A stretch of 64,000 bases of DNA from Desulfotomaculum nigrificans DSM 574 (lineage in GTDB: Bacteria > Bacillota > Desulfotomaculia > Desulfotomaculales > Desulfotomaculaceae), in NCBI RefSeq assembly GCF_000189755.2, contig NZ_KI912183.1:746257-810256 (forward strand), in the 5' to 3' direction. Below the pieces are notes generated by a model that was given only the letters and a program-made list of their open reading frames with translations, ran no database searches and was not told the origin of the DNA. Positions 34,545 to 42,414 of this stretch are shown in pieces (within the stretch, counting starts at the first letter, position 1; each line of letters opens with the position of its first letter). The translations under genes were made by a program, and so were the position numbers.

Positions 34545-34994
34545 ATGCCTAGACACGTTGTCAGACCAGGTGATAATGTCAAGTCCATAATTAAAAAATA
34601 TAAAGCTGACCTAGAAAACTTAGTCCTAGCCAATTCCCACATTCGAGACTTTGAAAGATTAACCCCGGGAGAGGTTATTAATATTCCGGGCTATACAGAT
34701 GGTTCTTTAATTCATCTGGAACCCCGGCCTCTTAAACCACAGCTACTAACTATGTTAGGCATTTCGGATCGCCAGATAAGTGAGCATACCAAGCTCTACC
34801 ATGACTATATTAATAAAATAAATCAAATTAGGACCAAACTGCAATCGGTTAACCGCAGTGATGTGAACTCCACCCACAGTGATTTTCGGTCTTTAAAGAT
34901 CGCGGAAACCCATGCGGTGGTTGGTTATAATATTGATTGGTCAGTGGTAAACTCTCGCTGGATGAACGTCAAGACTACCGATTCGGTGGTATGA
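34545..34994 (+). CDS. LysM protein with a Fe/Mn-SOD N-terminal-like segment
   Basis: A 149-aa protein. Residues 3-48 form a LysM domain (HVVRPGDNVKSIIKKY to TPGEVINIPG), usually a peptidoglycan or chitin binder. Residues about 68-128 (GISDRQISEHTKLYHDYINK, then LKIAETHAVVGYN) resemble the helical-hairpin N-terminal domain of Fe/Mn superoxide dismutases (HYKLYEGYVNK, LKREETFAxNG). The metal-binding C-terminal SOD domain is absent: the frame ends about 20 residues later. It is therefore either a truncated LysM-SOD fusion or a small structural protein. No signal peptide is present, as in some spore-associated LysM proteins. GGAGG lies 10 nt before the ATG. The SOD resemblance is by eye. Confidence 0.65.
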   Translation: MPRHVVRPGDNVKSIIKKYKADLENLVLANSHIRDFERLTPGEVINIPGYTDGSLIHLEPRPLKPQLLTMLGISDRQISEHTKLYHDYINKINQIRTKLQSVNRSDVNSTHSDFRSLKIAETHAVVGYNIDWSVVNSRWMNVKTTDSVV

Positions 34995-35016
34995 TAGGCT
35001 CAACGGGAAATAGAAA

Positions 35017-35038
35017 AGCCGCCCGGTTAGGGGCGGCT
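35017..35038. terminator. Hairpin between convergent LysM and SleB genes
   Basis: AGCCGCCC (35017-35024) pairs with GGGCGGCT (35031-35038). A weak T-rich tail follows on the plus strand and TTTTCTATTT on the minus strand. Confidence 0.7.
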
Positions 35039-35744
35039 ATATTTTAGTGGCAAAAATATGATTACCAATACGGGTAACTACAGGAAGTGTTCTAATCCAT
35101 TTATCTTTTGCGACCTTCGGGTTGTAAAAAAATAGCGCCCCTCCGGAAGGATCATAACCCATCAGAGCCTGTAAAGCTGCTCGGGTTGATTCTTCATCAG
35201 GTTCAAGATTAATTGAACCATCTTGTACAGGCGAAAATTGATACACCCCGCCGTCACGTTGCATGATAATTTCACTTATAGAGTTTGGAAATTCGGGGCT
35301 GGCCAGTCGGTTCAATATCACTGCTCCGACTGCCACTTTACCCTCAAATGTCTCTCCCCTGGCTTCGGCATGAATAAGTCTGGCCAGTAACTTGATTTCA
35401 TCTCTGGAGACCCCCCGTGAGAGGGCCATACCAAAGGCCGTTACACTGGCCTCCGGGATAATTAATTTTTGCCCCGGATAAATCGTTGTGCTTTTGAGGT
35501 TATTGGCTCGCATTAGATTACCAATAGACACATTGAAATCCCTACATATTTGAGAGAGGGTATCACCTTTATGCACAGTGTAACTAAGTTCTGAGCACGA
35601 TCGGTCTGGATCCGCAACACTACAATCCAAGTCGCCTGCACCGTTGCCAGTCTCACCGGCTGCTGCCGCAACACCAACCAACCCGGATGTGACGGCTAAT
35701 ACAATCGCCAACATACCGGCGATTTTACGGTACTTTCTGTTCAT
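35037..35744 (-). CDS. sleB: SleB-type cell wall hydrolase with LysM domain
   Basis: A 235-aa exported hydrolase. A signal peptide (MNRKYRKIAGMLAIVLAVTS, cleavage probably after VAAAA) leads to a LysM domain (about 55-98: YTVHKGDTLSQICRDF to IYPGQKLIIP). The C-terminal Hydrolase_2/SleB domain (about 115-235) has HAEARGE with the catalytic Glu, VGAVILNRL, and FSPVQDG. SleB proteins are lytic transglycosylases that degrade spore cortex on germination; relatives act in vegetative wall turnover. ATG 35744 is preceded by AAAGGAGG; the upstream extension to 35801 is not supported. The stop overlaps the terminator shared with the convergent LysM gene. Confidence 0.92.
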   Translation of the reverse strand: MNRKYRKIAGMLAIVLAVTSGLVGVAAAAGETGNGAGDLDCSVADPDRSCSELSYTVHKGDTLSQICRDFNVSIGNLMRANNLKSTTIYPGQKLIIPEASVTAFGMALSRGVSRDEIKLLARLIHAEARGETFEGKVAVGAVILNRLASPEFPNSISEIIMQRDGGVYQFSPVQDGSINLEPDEESTRAALQALMGYDPSGGALFFYNPKVAKDKWIRTLPVVTRIGNHIFATKI

Positions 35745-35821
35745 TATTTCCTCCTTTCTTACCCAAATGATAGTTTGTACAATTCTGTAAAGAATATACA
35801 CATTTTTTTAAAGCAAAAATA

Positions 35822-35846
35822 AATAACACCCATGACAGGTGTTATT
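35822..35846 (-). terminator. Intrinsic terminator after the DnaD-domain gene
   Basis: AATAACACC (35822-35830) pairs with GGTGTTATT (35838-35846); on the minus strand a TTATTTTTGC tract follows. Confidence 0.65.
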
Positions 35847-35850
35847 TCCG

Positions 35851-36687
35851 TTAGCTATACATAGACCTCATTAAAGTTTTTTTCTTCTGGTCAATCCGAT
35901 TAGTGGTTACCGTATCCACCTTCCGCTGATTTTGCTTGGCTCTGTTTTCTTTAAACCGGCGCTGGTACTCATTTACTTCTTCCAGTGTTTTTAAGTTGTT
36001 CTTTTTCCATTCCAAAAGAATACTGCCAATGTATTTAAAATTGTGTTTGCCCCGCATAACCGCTTGCCTTAGTGCTTCAAATATTAACTCCACCTGGTGC
36101 TCCTCCAACCAGGCTATGATTTGCTCAACTTCCATGGGGGAAAGCAGCCGACCAAATTCATTTTCAAATGTATGACATAAATCCTGTTCCCTGGATGACA
36201 GAACCATCCCGCTTTCGTTGTTGAAAGTGGGTTGAGCATTTACTCCGGCAGCATTAATTTTCTCAGCAATCATATCCAATTCGCGTTTTTGATTGAGGGC
36301 CCATATTTCGGAAATCACAAATACCAGTGGCTCGAAATCATAACCCTCTACTACTGTGCCTTCATCATCGATAATATACTTGGTAATACCGATTACCTTT
36401 TTGTCCAAGAGATTTTTAATTTGCCTTTCTATTAACATTGGATCAGCAGCCAAACAGCCAGCCAAGGTTTCTAAACTGGGCATCAATTGACGTTCTTCAT
36501 TACGCAGCCTGATTAATTGAATAATAAGCATCATTTCGGAATCAGTGATTCCGGCATCCCGGTAATATTTTAAGAACAAATTGGGGATGCCTGTCATTCC
36601 ACTGGTGAATATAGCTGATCCGAAATAAACGGTCATGTTGGTAGCATCAAATTCCTTTTTGAGCACCCTTCCATTTGTCTGCGACAT
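35851..36687 (-). CDS. DnaD-domain replication initiation protein
   Basis: A 278-aa protein with an N-terminal winged-helix-like region (about 20-120) and a DnaD/DnaB_2 domain (about 165-250: CHTFENEFGRLLSPMEVEQI, then FKYIGSILLEWKKNNLKT). DnaD helps load the replicative helicase at oriC and at restart sites in Firmicutes. The KYI-x-x-IL-x-x-W block is the typical C-terminal tail of the domain. The start has AAGGAGG upstream. It could be the chromosomal DnaD or a prophage-type paralogue; the neighbourhood shows no phage genes. No nth gene, a common neighbour of dnaD, is adjacent. Confidence 0.85.
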   Translation of the reverse strand: MSQTNGRVLKKEFDATNMTVYFGSAIFTSGMTGIPNLFLKYYRDAGITDSEMMLIIQLIRLRNEERQLMPSLETLAGCLAADPMLIERQIKNLLDKKVIGITKYIIDDEGTVVEGYDFEPLVFVISEIWALNQKRELDMIAEKINAAGVNAQPTFNNESGMVLSSREQDLCHTFENEFGRLLSPMEVEQIIAWLEEHQVELIFEALRQAVMRGKHNFKYIGSILLEWKKNNLKTLEEVNEYQRRFKENRAKQNQRKVDTVTTNRIDQKKKTLMRSMYS

Positions 36688-36813
36688 GCCCCCAACCTCC
36701 TTAAAGTCCTTACATTATTTTATGGTAATGTTGGCATTCTTGTCCACCATCGTTTAACGACAACTTAATGGGAAAATTTGCCTAAATAGCAATCCCCAGG
36801 TACATGGTTCAGC

Positions 36814-37692
36814 TTACATAGATTTGTCCGCCATAGCCTCACCAGTAGACACCGGCGTGGGCACTCGCCGGGAAAAGCAGTATAAATTAAGCTTATTTTG
36901 CTTTAACATTTTCACCGCTTGCACCAATCCCTGACCCAGATCTGATTTTTTATGAGCATCTGAACCAATGGTAAATATTTTAACCCCACACTGGGCTGCC
37001 AATTTTAATATTTTGGATGAAGGAAAACAATGATATCCCTTTCTTAAGCCGGAGGTGTTTATTTCCATACCTATATTCGAAGCAGCCATTTGTTTTAGCA
37101 CACTTTCCGCTAATGGAAGTTCAACTTCTTCTATTTCCGGCCCGAAAAACCGGTGGCCATATCTTTGGTAAATATCCAAATGCCCCAGGCAATCAAATAA
37201 CCCGGAAGCTACTGCTGCCTTAACCTTATTATAATAGTCGTCACAAACTTGCCGGGCTGTGCGTCCGGGAAAATAGTTTACGCTTTCTCTGCTGGAAGAA
37301 ATGGCCATATGATCCAGGCAATGGATAGAACCCAGAATAAAATCCCAAGGGTAATTGTTAATTAGTTTTTCTATCACCGGTTCCAAGCCAAAATCATAAC
37401 CTATTTCTATCCCGGCCTTAACCGCTAATCCTGATTTAGCATACTGCTGGCGGGCCGCTGCAATTTCTGTAAAATAAAGATCAATCCAGGACCACCGGTC
37501 CATGGGGGTTACTTTACCGTTAACCCTTACAAACCAATCGATGTTCTGCCGCACCGGATCACATTCATAATGAGGCGTAAAGCAAATTTCGCTTAAGCCT
37601 AAGCGTAAAGCCTGCTGACAATATTCATCAATGGAACGGTCCTCAGCGTCCAAGGAATAGCCTGGATGTACATGATAGTCTGCTAAAAACAT
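36814..37692 (-). CDS. PHP-domain histidinol-phosphatase family protein
   Basis: A 292-aa PHP phosphoesterase, similar in length and motif order to HisK/HisJ histidinol-phosphatases. Metal-ligand motifs: DYHVHPGYS at the N-terminus, FTPHYECD near 40, GIEIGYD near 97, LGSIHCLDH near 125, LGHLDIYQRYG near 180 and GSDAHKKSDLG near 255. Likely reaction is hydrolysis of histidinol phosphate or another phosphomonoester, but no his genes are nearby. The ATG at 37692 has AAGGAG 11 nt upstream; a GTG at 37704 overlaps the RBS. Confidence 0.85.
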   Translation of the reverse strand: MFLADYHVHPGYSLDAEDRSIDEYCQQALRLGLSEICFTPHYECDPVRQNIDWFVRVNGKVTPMDRWSWIDLYFTEIAAARQQYAKSGLAVKAGIEIGYDFGLEPVIEKLINNYPWDFILGSIHCLDHMAISSSRESVNYFPGRTARQVCDDYYNKVKAAVASGLFDCLGHLDIYQRYGHRFFGPEIEEVELPLAESVLKQMAASNIGMEINTSGLRKGYHCFPSSKILKLAAQCGVKIFTIGSDAHKKSDLGQGLVQAVKMLKQNKLNLYCFSRRVPTPVSTGEAMADKSM

Positions 37693-37778
37693 TGGTTTAA
37701 ACACTCCTTAATCAAAGTAAGCATATCTGGATAAAGGCTGGTTATTATATTATAAAAAAAAAATTAGGAGTAGGTATT

Positions 37779-37922
37779 ATGGCAACAGAACAAATGATGG
37801 AACAAATTAAGCAATTATCACCAAAAGAACAAAGGTATTTAGCCGATTCCACACTAAACCAATTACTCCAGGATGAGGCAGATGATGAAGAAGTCGATGT
37901 GTTTGGGTTAGACATATTCTAA
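37779..37922 (+). CDS. 47-aa acidic small protein, function unknown
   Basis: A small ORF with a clear RBS (TTAGGAGTAGG) 8 nt before the ATG and an intrinsic terminator 16 nt after the stop. The predicted protein starts MATEQMMEQIKQLSPKEQRY, has a helical middle (YLADSTLNQLLQ) and an acidic tail DEADDEEVDVFGLDIF. No Cys, membrane segment or known motif is visible. It is flanked by the divergent PHP gene and by degS. The gene signals make real expression likely; the function is not apparent. Confidence 0.6.
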   Translation: MATEQMMEQIKQLSPKEQRYLADSTLNQLLQDEADDEEVDVFGLDIF

Positions 37923-37937
37923 CCCGGGCGGCTGGTC

Positions 37938-37964
37938 AAGCAGGCAACCCAGGCCTGCTTTTTT
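37938..37964 (+). terminator. Intrinsic terminator after the 47-aa ORF
   Basis: AAGCAGG (37938-37944) pairs with CCTGCTT (37954-37960), followed by TTTTTT. Confidence 0.85.
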
Positions 37965-38080
37965 CACGTTCTTTGAGGTTTAGTTTGAAATCCAAATAAG
38001 ACTCTGGTCCGGGAGGAAATTTCCTATATTTCAACGAATTACGAGAATAAGGAAAACAAGGGAATGGCAGGTCTGCTGGT

Positions 38081-39217
38081 ATGGTAGATATAAAAGTATT
38101 GGATAAAATTATTAAGGAAACTATCTCGGCCATTGAAAAAAGCCAAGAACAAATTTATGCCATTGCGGAAAGCGCCACTATAGAGTATCAAAATGTAAAA
38201 AAAGATCTGGAAAAAGTAAAAAATCAAATAGCCAAAGTTATTAAAGAGGTTGATCTGCTGCAATTAGAGGAACGTAAAGCTAGATTAAGATTAGTGGAAG
38301 TAAGTAGAGATTTTAGGCGTTTTTCTGAGGAGGATATCAAAGCCGCCTATGAAAATGCCCAACTAATTCAAATTAATTTAGTTAAACTGCGGGAAGAAGA
38401 GAAAACCTTGCGTTTTAAACGTGATCACCTGGAGCTAAGCCTCAGGCGTTTAAAAGAAACCGCCCAGCGAGCTGAACAACTGGTTTCTCAGGTGGGTGTG
38501 GCCCTACAATTTTTAGGCCATGATTTAAACGGATTAAGCGAAAAGCTGGGCGATCTGCATGATATGCAGCAACTGGGTCTTTCCATTATCCGGGCCCAGG
38601 AGGAAGAACGTAAGCGGGTTGCCCGTGAGATCCACGATGGTCCCGCTCAATCCATGGCCAATATAGTGATGCGGGCCGAGTTTTGTTTAAAGCTGTTGGA
38701 AATGAACCCCGGTATGGTAAAGGGAGAACTTATTTCCTTACAACAGTTAGTTCGCCAGAGTTTAAATGATGTTAGAAAGATTATCTTTGACCTGCGTCCC
38801 ATGGTATTGGATGACTTGGGATTGTTCCCGGCCATCAAGAGGTATGTAGAGGAGTATAAAAATCAGTTTAATATAAATGTGGAGCTAGTTTTACTAGGAT
38901 CGGAACGTAGATTTGAAACCTCACTGGAAGTGGCAGTATTTAGAATTATTCAAGAAGCATTAACAAATATTAGAAAACACGCTAAAGCCCAACATGTTGT
39001 GATAAAATTGGAGCTAATAACAACTCGTATTAACGTATATATAAAGGATAATGGCTGTGGCTTTGATATAGACACAACCAAGCCCAAAAGTGATGGTAGC
39101 GGTTATGGCCTGGTGGGGATGCGGGAACGTATTCAATTACTTAAGGGGGCCATGACCATCTCATCCGCCCCAGGCAAAGGAACGGAAATTAGTTTTTGGA
39201 TCCCTACCGATAATTAA
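38081..39217 (+). CDS. degS: DegS-like sensor histidine kinase
   Basis: A 378-aa cytoplasmic histidine kinase. Residues 1-160 form a DegS-type sensor coiled coil (long runs of Glu/Lys/Leu, no membrane segment). The HisKA_3 dimerisation domain carries the phospho-acceptor in REIHDGPAQSM near 183, with DLRPMVLDDLG following. The ATPase domain shows QEALTNIRKHAKA (N box), DNGCGFD (G1) and GSGYGLVGMRERI (G2). It should phosphorylate the DegU-like regulator encoded 26 nt downstream. In Bacillus, DegSU governs exoenzymes, competence and motility. Here the pair immediately precedes a Tad pilus locus, so control of adhesion is a reasonable inference. Confidence 0.93.
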   Translation: MVDIKVLDKIIKETISAIEKSQEQIYAIAESATIEYQNVKKDLEKVKNQIAKVIKEVDLLQLEERKARLRLVEVSRDFRRFSEEDIKAAYENAQLIQINLVKLREEEKTLRFKRDHLELSLRRLKETAQRAEQLVSQVGVALQFLGHDLNGLSEKLGDLHDMQQLGLSIIRAQEEERKRVAREIHDGPAQSMANIVMRAEFCLKLLEMNPGMVKGELISLQQLVRQSLNDVRKIIFDLRPMVLDDLGLFPAIKRYVEEYKNQFNINVELVLLGSERRFETSLEVAVFRIIQEALTNIRKHAKAQHVVIKLELITTRINVYIKDNGCGFDIDTTKPKSDGSGYGLVGMRERIQLLKGAMTISSAPGKGTEISFWIPTDN

Positions 39218-39243
39218 AACAGATAATTAGGGGGGTATTCTAG

Positions 39244-39900
39244 GTGACTAGTTCAATTAATCTGTTAATTGCCGATGACCACGCCCTAATTAGAGAGGGC
39301 CTGCGAAAAATATTATCTATTGAACCCCGTATTAATGTAGTGGGGGAAGTGACCGATGGCCAACAAGCAGTTGAGTTCTGCCGTCAACAGCCCGTTGATA
39401 TTGTCCTGATGGATATCAACATGCCGGTGATGAACGGTATCGAGGCCTGTCGATTGATTAAACAAAACAACCCCCGGGTGGGCATAATTGCTCTAACTAT
39501 TCACGACCAGGACGAGTACTTATTTGAATTAATTAAGTACGGTATTTCTGGTTATGTATTAAAGGACGTACACCCGGATCAATTAATTCAAACCATTCTT
39601 GGTGTGGCCCGGGGTGAATCTTTCATTCCCCCTGCCCTCACCGCCAAGGTTCTGGCTGAATTTAGCCGACTGACCTCAGTGGATCACCATGATAAGAAAC
39701 ACTCCACTCTCACAGAGCGGGAACTGGAAGTTCTTAAGCAGGTAGCCAAGGGGCAAAGCAATAAAGATATTGCCAAGACCTTATTTATAAGTGAAAAAAC
39801 AGTTAAGAACCATTTAACTAACATATTTCAAAAGATTGGTGTGGCTGACCGGACCCAGGCTGCCCTGTACGCCATTAAAGAAAAACTGGTAGATCTTTAG
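39244..39900 (+). CDS. degU: DegU-like response regulator (NarL/FixJ family)
   Basis: A 218-aa two-component regulator. The receiver domain has the acidic pocket in IADDHALIREGL, the phospho-acceptor Asp in IVLMDINMPVMNG near residue 59 and the conserved Lys in GYVLKDVHPDQL. The C-terminal LuxR-type HTH (about 152-210) has LTERELEVLKQVAKG and SEKTVKNHLTNIFQKIG. Start is GTG at 39244 preceded by AGGGGGG. It ends at a hairpin terminator, so degSU form a separate unit from the downstream pilus genes. Confidence 0.93.
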   Translation: MTSSINLLIADDHALIREGLRKILSIEPRINVVGEVTDGQQAVEFCRQQPVDIVLMDINMPVMNGIEACRLIKQNNPRVGIIALTIHDQDEYLFELIKYGISGYVLKDVHPDQLIQTILGVARGESFIPPALTAKVLAEFSRLTSVDHHDKKHSTLTERELEVLKQVAKGQSNKDIAKTLFISEKTVKNHLTNIFQKIGVADRTQAALYAIKEKLVDL

Positions 39901-39931
39901 TACCCTGAGCTTTAAGCCCAGGGTAAATTTT
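39901..39931 (+). terminator. Intrinsic terminator after degU
   Basis: TACCCTG (39901-39907) pairs with CAGGGTA (39919-39925), followed by AATTTTTT. Confidence 0.75.
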
Positions 39932-39944
39932 TTGGGACTTATTG

Positions 39945-39991
39945 CCTGGTGTCTTATGACCGTAGCAACCTTTTAAGGGGTGACCACCGGG
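39945..39991 (+). other. Hairpin in the flp leader region
   Basis: CCTGGTG (39945-39951) can pair with CACCGGG (39985-39991), with a TC/GA extension past a bulged C. It lies in the 268-nt gap between degU and flp, where I see no gene. I could not match the region to a c-di-GMP or other riboswitch. Confidence 0.3.
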
Positions 39992-40168
39992 AAATATAAA
40001 TAGGTCTGTAGATTCATGTAGTAACAGGTAGATTTTGCTAATATGTATACAGAAAGGAAACGGGAACACTATCGTAGAGAGGGGTGATGGTCCGGTACCC
40101 CCATCAAAAAATATACCAGTTCCACAGCAAATTATTTGAATAGTTAAAATTAAAAGGAGATTTTGCAA

Positions 40169-40333
40169 ATGAAAGAAATTATTATGAATCTATTAAGGGA
40201 TGAAAACGGACAGGGCATGGCTGAGTATGGACTTATCTTAGCCTTAATTGCTGCGGTTTGCATAGTTGCATTTAAAACCCTGGGGAGCAGCATTAATACC
40301 AAAATGGGTGATGTAAATCAACAGCTACAATAA
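40169..40333 (+). CDS. flp: Flp-family type IVb pilin
   Basis: A 54-aa pilin precursor, too short for standard ORF calling. The leader MKEIIMNLLRDENG ends with the Gly of the prepilin cleavage site. The mature part starts QGMAEYGLILALIA, giving the invariant Glu at +5 and Tyr at +6 of Flp pilins, then one hydrophobic helix. It should be cleaved by the CpaA peptidase encoded next and polymerised by the Tad machine. AAAGGAGA lies 8 nt upstream of the ATG. A perfect 15-bp stem-loop follows, which may set flp expression well above that of the machinery genes. Confidence 0.92.
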   Translation: MKEIIMNLLRDENGQGMAEYGLILALIAAVCIVAFKTLGSSINTKMGDVNQQLQ

Positions 40334-40380
40334 ACCAAAATTACTCTTAAAATACCATGTTATATGATGCATAGCATTGT

Positions 40381-40414
40381 GCAGACCCTACTTAGTTCTC
40401 TAAGTAGGGTCTGC
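40381..40414 (+). promoter_or_regulatory. 15-bp perfect stem-loop between flp and cpaA
   Basis: GCAGACCCTACTTAG (40381-40395) and its exact complement (40400-40414) with a TTCT loop. No U-tract follows (TAATAAAG), so it resembles an attenuator or mRNA-stability hairpin rather than a full terminator. Confidence 0.7.
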
Positions 40415-40438
40415 TAATAAAGAGGAGGTTAATGGCAA

Positions 40439-40942
40439 ATGACACCCGACATTGCCATAGGAGCCATTGTGACAATTTGTCTTTACACCGACCTGCGTTA
40501 CCGAAAAATATTTAACCTGGTTCTTTTACCAGCCTTCCTATTGGCCCTAGTATTCAATCTATCTACTGGCGGAATCGGTGGCCTCTTGTTCAGCCTGACA
40601 GGCGCCTTGCTTGGGTTGTCGTTACTTTTAATTCCCTTTATGTTAGGCGGCATGGGTGCCGGTGACGTTAAGTTACTGGCTGTTATCGGTGCCTGGCAAG
40701 GCCCTCAATTTGTTTGGTTCTGTTTCCTCTGCACCGCTATCGTGGGAGGAATCATCGCCACATTTCAACTTGTTAGAACCGGCAAGCTACGGCCAACCTT
40801 TAAATTCATCCTCTTTACCCTGGTCCCCGGCTCCCCTAAAGTAAACGCCTTTGGCACATTGGCCACCGCCAAAGTCGGTGAGGCCTTTCCCTATGGAGTG
40901 GCCATTGCCGCCGGTACACTGGCCACCTATGTGTTGAGGTGA
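40439..40942 (+). CDS. cpaA: Prepilin peptidase CpaA/TadV
   Basis: A 167-aa A24-family aspartic prepilin peptidase with about five membrane helices. The two catalytic Asp are in LYTDLRYRKI near residue 18 and GMGAGDVKLLA (GxGD) near residue 73. It lacks the N-methyltransferase domain of PilD, as expected of the short CpaA/TadV type that processes Flp and TadE-like pseudopilins. The ATG at 40439 follows GAGGAGG; a nearer ATG at 40433 is out of frame. tadE begins 4 nt after its stop. Confidence 0.93.
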   Translation: MTPDIAIGAIVTICLYTDLRYRKIFNLVLLPAFLLALVFNLSTGGIGGLLFSLTGALLGLSLLLIPFMLGGMGAGDVKLLAVIGAWQGPQFVWFCFLCTAIVGGIIATFQLVRTGKLRPTFKFILFTLVPGSPKVNAFGTLATAKVGEAFPYGVAIAAGTLATYVLR

Positions 40943-40946
40943 TGAC

Positions 40947-41360
40947 ATGATCAAGCAGGTTAAAAACTTTAACCGTAATCAGCGGGGGCAAACCCTGGTG
41001 GAATTGGCCCTCATTTTACCCATCTTAATCATACTTCTGATGGGAACCATCGAATTTGGCCGGATTTTCTTTACCTATTTAACCGTAACCCACGCCTCCC
41101 GGGAAGCCGCCCGGTCTACGGTTATTGCCACGGGCAAAGATGATGCCTATATTCGTAATAAGGTGCTGGAAGCAGCTTCCTGGCTAACCCCGGCTGACTT
41201 AAAGGTTGATGTTACCCCCTCTTCCCCCGATAACCGAACCTCCGGGGTACCGTTAAAAGTTACCGTAAGTTACCCGGTGCAGCTTTACACTCCTGTACTA
41301 AGTAATGTTTTAACCAATCCTTTTACCGTTAAAGCACAAACCACCATGCGCATTGAGTGA
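40947..41360 (+). CDS. tadE: TadE-like pseudopilin
   Basis: A 137-aa TadE-family protein. The N-terminus RNQRGQTLVELALILPILII carries the prepilin-like site (Gly, then Glu at +5) and a hydrophobic helix. The motif FGRIFFTYLTVTHASREAARSTVI near residues 33-52 is the TadE family signature. It is expected to be processed by CpaA and assembled in or near the Flp pilus base. Its stop is followed within 10 nt by tadG, and the spacing throughout this block indicates one operon. Confidence 0.9.
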   Translation: MIKQVKNFNRNQRGQTLVELALILPILIILLMGTIEFGRIFFTYLTVTHASREAARSTVIATGKDDAYIRNKVLEAASWLTPADLKVDVTPSSPDNRTSGVPLKVTVSYPVQLYTPVLSNVLTNPFTVKAQTTMRIE

Positions 41361-41370
41361 GGTGCGGCCC

Positions 41371-42399
41371 ATGAAAAAATTAACCTTAGCAAAGAAAACT
41401 TGGCTGGCGCTAAGCCCTTGGGCGTCGGCGGCAGCCTTAGTTGCCCTTGTGCATATTGGAAAGTTTAGACTTTCCAATATGCTAAAACAACTAGCCAGCC
41501 GGGAACACGGGTCAGCCATGGTTTTGCTGGCTTTGGCCATGACCGTCTTAATTGGTGCTGTGGCTCTGGTAACGGATTTCGGACTAGTGGCTTTAAATAA
41601 AAGCCGCCTGGCCAATGCAGCTGATGCTGCCGCCCTGGCCGGGGTGCAAGAATTACCGGAATATCCTATGGAAGCACTGGCGGTGGCCAGAAGCTTCGGC
41701 CAACAAAACGGGATTACTGATGAACAAATGCAAATCAAATTGGTACAGGATCTGGCCACCTCTCGGTATGTAGGGGTGGAGGTAACCGCCACCAAGACTG
41801 TTAACTACATTATGGCCAAGGTGCTGGGCTATACCACGGTGGATGTGCAAGCTAAGGCTGCCGCCCAAGTGATCCCGGTCACCTCTGCCTATGGTGCCGT
41901 CCCCCTGTTTGTCCCGGACACCCAACAGTTAATTTTTGGCCAACAGTATACCCTGAGATCCAAGGACGCAGATTTTGGACCCGGTAACTTCGGCGCCCTG
42001 GATTTTGGCTCCGGGGCCAACGACTTTGAGAAAACCCTGGCCCAAGGTTATCAAGGAGTCATTAAAGTTAGTTACGAAATTGATACCCTGACCGGGGTTA
42101 AGAAAAATAAAACCATTTGGGGTATCGAGGAACGTATTCGTGGTTGCACCCACGGCTGCACCTATGATCACTTTCAACCCGATTGCCCCAGGGTTATGAT
42201 TCTACCGGTGGTGCATTACGATAAACTAAACGGCCACAAGCCGGTGACAGTGGTGGGTTTTGCCGCCTTTTTGGTGGATAACGTTCGTGAAGCAGATTCT
42301 ATTGAAATTACCGGTCACTTTGTGCGCACCCTAACGCAGGGTGAAGGAAGCCTGGAGCAAGTCGATTATGGGCTGCGCACGGTAAAACTGGTTGAATAA
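41371..42399 (+). CDS. tadG: TadG-like pilus protein with an embedded repeat at its N-terminus
   Basis: A TadG/Flp_assembly protein, 342 aa from the ATG at 41371, which has GAGGTG upstream. The family core starts at REHGSAMVLLALAMTVLIG and continues VALVTDFGLVALNKSRLANA with ADAAALAGVQEL: one membrane helix and the DAAALAGA-type signature. A periplasm-facing (here extracellular) domain follows. Residues 8-38 (KTWLALSPWASAAALVALVH and following) are not part of the family. They are encoded by a 93-nt copy of the dispersed repeat also found at 10610-10695, inserted in frame. The helix-rich insert gives the protein a second hydrophobic segment. Translation may also start at the internal ATG just after the repeat (MLKQLASREHG). 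Confidence 0.85.
   Translation: MKKLTLAKKTWLALSPWASAAALVALVHIGKFRLSNMLKQLASREHGSAMVLLALAMTVLIGAVALVTDFGLVALNKSRLANAADAAALAGVQELPEYPMEALAVARSFGQQNGITDEQMQIKLVQDLATSRYVGVEVTATKTVNYIMAKVLGYTTVDVQAKAAAQVIPVTSAYGAVPLFVPDTQQLIFGQQYTLRSKDADFGPGNFGALDFGSGANDFEKTLAQGYQGVIKVSYEIDTLTGVKKNKTIWGIEERIRGCTHGCTYDHFQPDCPRVMILPVVHYDKLNGHKPVTVVGFAAFLVDNVREADSIEITGHFVRTLTQGEGSLEQVDYGLRTVKLVE
41391..41483 (+). repeat. Hairpin-tailed dispersed repeat, copy B (within tadG)
   Basis: The sequence runs AAAGAAAACTTGGCTGGCGC, AAGCCCTTGGGC, GGCGGCAGCCTTA, TTGCCC and ends in the hairpin GCATATTGGAAAGT/ACTTTCCAATATGC. It matches copy A (10610-10695, minus strand) except for scattered changes and small indels. At two stem positions G-C and C-G pairs in copy A are A-T and T-A in copy B, so pairing is kept. 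Its 93 nt preserve the tadG frame. Confidence 0.75.
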
Positions 42400-42414
42400 T
42401 GGGAGGGAACACCA

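Noticed and set aside
39932-40165. A c-di-GMP riboswitch upstream of flp
   Set aside because: It is attractive for a pilus operon, but the GEMM core (GCAAA and GACGCAAAGCC) is not present.
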